This document shows positions 31,020 through 36,597 of a stretch of 36,597 nt of DNA, one piece after another. The position numbers were made by a program, and so were the translations under genes. Source of the DNA: Acidobacteriota bacterium (GTDB lineage Bacteria > Acidobacteriota > Blastocatellia > Pyrinomonadales > Pyrinomonadaceae); contig QHXR01000012.1 of assembly GCA_003223025.1 (NCBI GenBank), positions 38,119 to 74,715 of the forward strand, written 5' to 3'. Below the pieces are notes generated by a model. The model was not told the origin of the DNA, searched no databases, and saw nothing but the letters and a program-made list of their open reading frames with translations. Numbering within the stretch: the stretch's first letter is position 1; each line of letters opens with the position of its first letter.

Positions 31020-32970
31020 ATGGTTGAATCCAAGATCAACGACTTTGTAGTCCGCTTCGCGAACGTGAACGGAACCGGATCCGCGTCGGCGAACGCATTA
31101 TTTACAAAGGCGATCTTTCGGCTCGGCGTACCGGTCACGCCGAAAAATATCTTCCCTTCGAACATTCAGGGACTTCCGACTTGGTACGAGGTCCGAATTT
31201 CGGAGAAAGGTTATCTCGGCCGGCGCGAAGGGATCGATCTGATGATCGCCGTGAACCCTCAGTCGATGAAGAAGGATTACGCCGATGTTCGCGAAGGCGG
31301 ATATTTTCTTTACGACAGCTCGAAGCCTCTGCCGCCGGGATACGATCGGACCGACATCACTCATATAGACATCCCGTTAATGAATCTCTGCAACGCGCAG
31401 TTCACGGACGCGCGTCAGCGGCAGCTTTTCAAGAACATCGTTTACATCGGCGCTTTATCGGCTCTCTGTGATTTCGATTTCGCGGTGCTCGAAGGTTTGA
31501 TCGGCGAGCAATTCAAAGGAAAGGAAAAGCTCATCGAGCCGAATATCAAAGCGCTCAACATCGGAGCGAACTACGCACGCGAGAATTTCGATTGCCCGCT
31601 TCCGATCCGTGTCGAGCGACGCGATCTGCTTGGCGATAAAATTCTCTACAGTGGAAACTCGGCGTGCGCACTCGGCGCGATCTACGCCGGTGCGACGGTC
31701 GCCGCGTGGTATCCGATCACGCCCTCGACATCGGTCGTCGACGCGTTCGCGAAGTATTGCACGAAGTATAGAGTCGATCCTGAAACCCGACAGAACAACT
31801 ACGCGATCGTTCAGGCCGAAGACGAGCTCGCCGCGATCGGAATGGTGATGGGTGCGTCGTGGAACGGAGCCCGTGCTTTCACGGCGACAAGCGGGCCGGG
31901 CGTTTCGCTTATGAATGAATTCGCAGCAATCCGACATCCTGTTAGCCGCATACGCATCGCACGGTGATACAAAACACCCGTTGCTCTTTCCTGCTTCGCC
32001 GAAAGAATGTTTTGAGATGACGGCCGCCGCCTTCGACCTTACCGAAAGATTGCAGACTCCGGTGATCGTGATGACCGATCTCGATCTCGGGATGAATGAT
32101 CACGTCACCGAGCCGCTTGCGTGGGATGACTCGCGGGTTCACGATCGCGGAAAAGTATTGACTACCGAGCAGCTTGATCGGATCTCGACCGCGTCGCTGG
32201 CCGGCAGTCGCTCATCAAGTCTGCACGAAGCCGACAATCCCGGCGATGGCAACGGCAATGGAACTCGCCACAATGCTGCCGATCTTCCGGGCCACGATGG
32301 AAGCAGCGAAACCGCCGGCGAGCCGCTCCAACAGTTCCGAGGAAAGTTCGGTCGCTACCTCGACGTGGACGACGACGGGATCCCGTATCGCACGATCCCC
32401 GGAACACACGCGTCGCGCGGAGCGTTCGTCACTCGCGGATCGTCGCGTGACGAGTACGCCGTCTACACCGAGGACGGAGAGGCGTATCGCCGCAACGTCG
32501 ATCGACTCGCGCGAAAGTGGGACACGGCGAAAGAGCTTGTTCCCCAGCCGGAGTTTTATGTAATTAAAAACGAGGATGGAAGGAAAAAGGTGGAAGGCCT
32601 CGGCACGAGAGATCTCGGAGATGCTTCGATATCTTTCGTTCCACATTCAGCGACTTCGTCCGGCGTAATTTTCTTCGGCACGTCATCATACGCCGCGGAA
32701 GAAGCGATAGAGATGCTCGCCGAAGAAGGTGTCCTGCTCGACGCAATGCGTGTTCGAGCATTTCCCTTCGGCCGCGCGTTCCGAGACTTTGTCGATTCGC
32801 ATGACAAGGTCTTCGTAATCGAACAGAACCGCGACGCGCAATTCCGCAGCCTAATGATGATCGAGCTCGGTATCGATCCGGCGAAACTCGTTTCAGTCCT
32901 CAACTACGACGGAACGCCGATCACGGCGGAGAATATCTTCAGGCAGATCAAATCAAATATCGATGCGTAA
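31020..32970 (+). pseudogene. 2-oxoacid:ferredoxin oxidoreductase alpha, broken by a deletion
   Basis: The frame from 31020 encodes a gamma domain (MVESKINDFVVRFANVNGTG, residues 1-190) and the first part of the TPP domain (GNSACALGAIYAGATVAAWYPITPSTS), to SGPGVSLMNEF at about residue 301. The conserved continuation of this family, ending in GPSTGMPTRT, is absent, and the next conserved words (QQSDILLAAYASHGD) are in the next frame. About 86 bases are missing, which shifts the frame. The second half is intact in the shifted frame (31915-32970; DLDLGMNDH, FGRYLDVD, VVEQNRDAQ-like VIEQNRDAQFRSL). The reductase therefore lacks a conserved TPP-site motif. A beta subunit is not beside it. Two unusual inserts lie at 32182-32342 and 32558-32652. 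Confidence 0.82.
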
Positions 32971-33011
32971 CCTGGCGGGGATATCGCAGCCTAGCTAGTA
33001 ACGAAGAAAAT

Positions 33012-33144
33012 TGCCCGCGAAATACGCGAAAGAAGCGAAAAAGAAGAAGGTCCGCGAATAAGCTGATTACGCGATAATACGTGATCTACTGGCGTTATTC
33101 GCGGCTCTTCTTCTTTTTCGTTTCTTTCGCGTATTTCCCGGGCA
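33012..33144. repeat. Imperfect 50-bp inverted repeat after the broken oxidoreductase gene
   Basis: The left arm (33012-33061; TGCCCGCGAAATACGCGAAA, then AAGCGAAAAAGAAGAAG and CCGCGAATAA) pairs with the right arm (33095-33144; TTATTCGCGG, CTTCTTCTTTTTCG, TTTCGCGTATTT, GGGCA). It may terminate transcription from either side. No gene is visible in 32971-33175. Confidence 0.8.
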
Positions 33145-33175
33145 AAGATTCTTTTGCGGACAAAATTCTTCCGAA

Positions 33176-34108
33176 TTACACCGCAATGCTATCCCTCAAT
33201 CTCGCAATATCTCTCTGCGGCGGAGCACCGAATTGTTTTTTATAATCGCGACTGAAGTACGACGGATCTTCGTAGCCGACGCGGAAGCCGGCACTCGCGG
33301 CGTCGAGGTCTTCACCGAGCATAAGACGTCGTGCTTCTTGAAGCCGGATCTGTTTTTGAAATTGCAGCGGGCTCATCGCAGTCACCGATTTGAAGTGATG
33401 ATGAAATCCCGAAACGCTCATCCCGAGCTCGCGTGCGATGTCGTCGATCCGCAATGGCTGATCGAAGTTCTCGCGCAGATGGCCGATCGCTCTCGAGATC
33501 CGACGCGTGTCTCCGCTCCGCAGCAGATGACTTAGACGTCCGCCCTGCCCGCTCGCCAGAAGTCGATAGACGATCTCTTTGATCACGAGCGGTGCGACGA
33601 TCTTCTGCTCGGCCGGCGAGTCGATCAAACGCACAAGCCTGACTACTGCATCGAGCAGCTCGGCATCGACCGCACTCGCGCTCATCGCCCGCACGTTCGC
33701 GCCGCCTTTCTTTATCCGCATGTCCGACTCCATCATCACCGACGCGACGAGTGCCGGATCGAGGTCCATTCTTATGCCGAGATACGGCCGCTCCTCGGAC
33801 GCTTCCTTCACTTGAAACGTGATCGGCAAGTCGACGGTGAAGATGAGGTAATTCATTGGATCGTAGCGAAACGTCTCATCGCCGAGGATCGCGTGCTTGC
33901 TTCCCTGCGCGATAAAACAGAACGCGGGTCGATGAACTGAGTTCGGCGATTCGAGCTCGACGGACGAACGCGCGAGAAACAATCCGGGGATCGCTTCGAG
34001 AGATCCGTCCTTGGTAATCGTCTTCGAGATCCGTTCGACGAGCTCTTCTCTACCGTGTCGTATCCGCTGCGATTGACGATCTGATTCTGTTCGGTCCATG
34101 TTTTTCAT
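33176..34108 (-). CDS. AraC-family regulator with AraC_N domain
   Basis: This 310-residue regulator has a sensor domain of the AraC_N (YqhC) kind (LFLARSSVELESPNSVHRPAFCFIAQGSKHAILGDETFRYDP) followed by two helix-turn-helix units: QPLRIDDIARELGMSVSGFHHHFKSVTAMSPLQFQKQIRLQEARRLML and AASAGFRVGYEDPSYFSRDYKKQFG. The N-terminal family usually responds to aldehydes or similar small molecules. The gene is divergent from an alcohol dehydrogenase followed by an aldo/keto reductase, as E. coli YqhC lies beside yqhD-dkgA, so regulation of these is likely. A 21-bp direct repeat lies between the genes. Confidence 0.9.
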   Translation of the reverse strand: MKNMDRTESDRQSQRIRHGREELVERISKTITKDGSLEAIPGLFLARSSVELESPNSVHRPAFCFIAQGSKHAILGDETFRYDPMNYLIFTVDLPITFQVKEASEERPYLGIRMDLDPALVASVMMESDMRIKKGGANVRAMSASAVDAELLDAVVRLVRLIDSPAEQKIVAPLVIKEIVYRLLASGQGGRLSHLLRSGDTRRISRAIGHLRENFDQPLRIDDIARELGMSVSGFHHHFKSVTAMSPLQFQKQIRLQEARRLMLGEDLDAASAGFRVGYEDPSYFSRDYKKQFGAPPQRDIARLRDSIAV

Positions 34109-34154
34109 CTTAAACTCTTAGTCGCCGGGTCGTCATATTAAATTCACGGTTTTT

Positions 34155-34189
34155 GCAGGATCGTACAAGCATTCGCCAGAATCGTCTTA
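34155..34189. promoter_or_regulatory. Candidate AraC binding site, 21-bp direct repeat
   Basis: Half-sites GCAGGATCGTACAAG (34155-34169) and GCCAGAATCGTCTTA (34175-34189) align on AGxATCGT with ATCGT repeated at a 21-base distance (34160-34164 and 34181-34185). This spacing puts two half-sites on one helix face, as in araI1-araI2. It is about 95 bases before the alcohol dehydrogenase start and 46 before the AraC start. Confidence 0.5.
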
Positions 34190-34280
34190 TCGCAATGCCG
34201 TTTCATGCCCTTATTCTCTAACTGCACAATGATTATCAGGTTTCAGAACGGGTTTATTTACACAAAGGAGCAATAGATAA

Positions 34281-35336
34281 ATGTACAACGCCAAATCTTA
34301 TGCAGCAGCGAGCGCGACGTCGGGCCTCGCGTCACAAACTATCGCCCGGCGCGATCCGACCGAGAACGACGTCCAGATCGAAATTCTTTTCTGCGGCGTA
34401 TGTCACTCGGATCTTCATCAGGTTCGAAACGAGTGGAGCGACGTCATGCCGACGATCTATCCATGCGTCCCCGGTCACGAGATCGTCGGACGCGTGACCA
34501 GCGTCGGATCGGGAGTGACGAAATTCAAAGCCGGCGATCTTGCAGCCGTCGGATGCATGGTCGACTCGGATCGCACGTGCCCGAATTGCCAAGCCGGTGA
34601 AGAGCAGTTCTGCCCGAACTTCGCTTTGACTTACAACTTCCCCGACAAATTCAAAACATCTCCCGTGACCTACGGTGGATATTCCGAAAGCATCGTCGTC
34701 GATGAGAACTTCGTATTACGCGTGCCCGAGAATCTCGATCTGGCCGGAACCGCGCCGTTGCTTTGCGCAGGAATTACGACGTACTCGCCGATGCGTCACT
34801 GGGGAGTGACGAAAGGCAAGAAGGTTGGAGTCGTCGGACTCGGCGGGCTCGGTCACATGGGCGTGAAATTCGCGCATGCACTTGGTGCGGAGGTAGTCGT
34901 GTTCACGACATCGCCCGGCAAGAAGGAAGATGCTCTTCGACTCGGAGCCGATGAGGTTGTAATTTCAAAGAATTCCGACGAGATGCAAAAGCATGTCGGC
35001 AGCTTCGATTTCATTCTCGATGCCGTCTCGGCGAATCACGACATCAACGCGTATCTCCAACTTCTCCGCCGCGATGGAAATCTGACGCTTGTCGGAGCAC
35101 CCGACAAACCTCTCGAGGTCGCGGCGTTCAATCTGATCATGGGCCGCCGGAGTCTTTCGGGCTCGCCGATCGGCGGGATCAAAGAAACTCAGGAGATGCT
35201 CGACTTCTGCAGCGAACACAACATCACTGCGGATGTGGAAGTGATCCCGATCCAGAAAATAAACGAAGCGTACGAGCGTCTGCTCAAATCAGATGTGAAG
35301 TATCGCTTCTCGATAGATATGGCATCGCTTAAAGAT

Positions 35337-35342
<6 letters not shown>
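34281..35342 (+). CDS. Zinc-dependent NAD(P) alcohol dehydrogenase (YahK/CAD type)
   Basis: This medium-chain dehydrogenase oxidises alcohols or reduces aldehydes with NADP. At 353 residues it has the catalytic zinc ligands Cys in FCGVCHSDLHQVRNEW and His in PGHEIVGRV. The structural zinc loop is CMVDSDRTCPNCQAGEEQFC, and the cofactor motif is GVVGLGGLGHMGVKFA. YahK-like members prefer NADPH and aldehydes. A good AAAGGAG lies 9 bases before the ATG. The stop codon TAA falls at the left end of a 230-base tandem duplication. Confidence 0.92.

Positions 35343-36597
<1,255 letters not shown>

Noticed and set aside
31915-32970. Second half of the oxidoreductase as a separate gene with its own ATG
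   Set aside because: Conserved residues continue directly from the first half, so the ATG at 31915 is internal to one broken gene.

Overview
The window looks like a chromosomal stretch of an Acidobacteriota bacterium, most like class Blastocatellia (Pyrinomonadales). This is an inference from gene types: a tricorn-like S41 peptidase, delta-60 repeat and TonB-C secreted proteins, linkers rich in SPSPAASP, and a great density of small palindromic repeats between and inside genes. No phage, plasmid or CRISPR signature was seen.

Layout. 1-4874: end of a MOSC protein, a secreted SnoaL-like protein, a delta-60 repeat protein, threonine synthase and an unknown secreted protein. 4897-9057: a lipoprotein GDSL esterase (TesA-like) divergent from an ABC ATPase and a large FtsX-type permease, the tesA/ybbA/ybbP arrangement of Proteobacteria. 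9062-12285: an unrecognised 444-residue protein, RdgB/HAM1, tRNA-Pro(UGG), HU and a small orphan gene, the last two with clear terminators. 12329-17099: a membrane protein, a TonB-C protein and an iron-sulfur flavoprotein of the GltD type. 17273-20060: a REP-associated transposase with its repeats, then an ABC-2 permease/ATPase pair split by a perfect 56-bp inverted repeat. 20279-26264: a Baeyer-Villiger-type monooxygenase, a small anchored protein, a membrane protein and tricorn. 26440-30575: an IS200-type TnpA flanked by inverted REP elements, then a Crp/Fnr regulator, a group III truncated haemoglobin and quinol nitric oxide reductase. An FNR-like palindrome upstream of norB suggests a nitric-oxide detoxification unit. 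31020-32970: a 2-oxoacid:ferredoxin oxidoreductase alpha gene broken by an internal deletion of about 86 bases. 33176-36597: an AraC regulator divergent from a zinc alcohol dehydrogenase followed by an aldo/keto reductase, like E. coli yqhC-yqhD-dkgA.

The most unusual signal is the palindromic repeats. At least eight families are present. Several lie in frame inside conserved enzyme or transporter genes (thrC once, the gltD-like gene twice in tandem, the 634-residue membrane protein once, the ybbA C-terminus), much as Rickettsia palindromic elements do. One family has a close relative in the intergenic duplication at 35337-35795. Two other families flank their own Y1 transposases.
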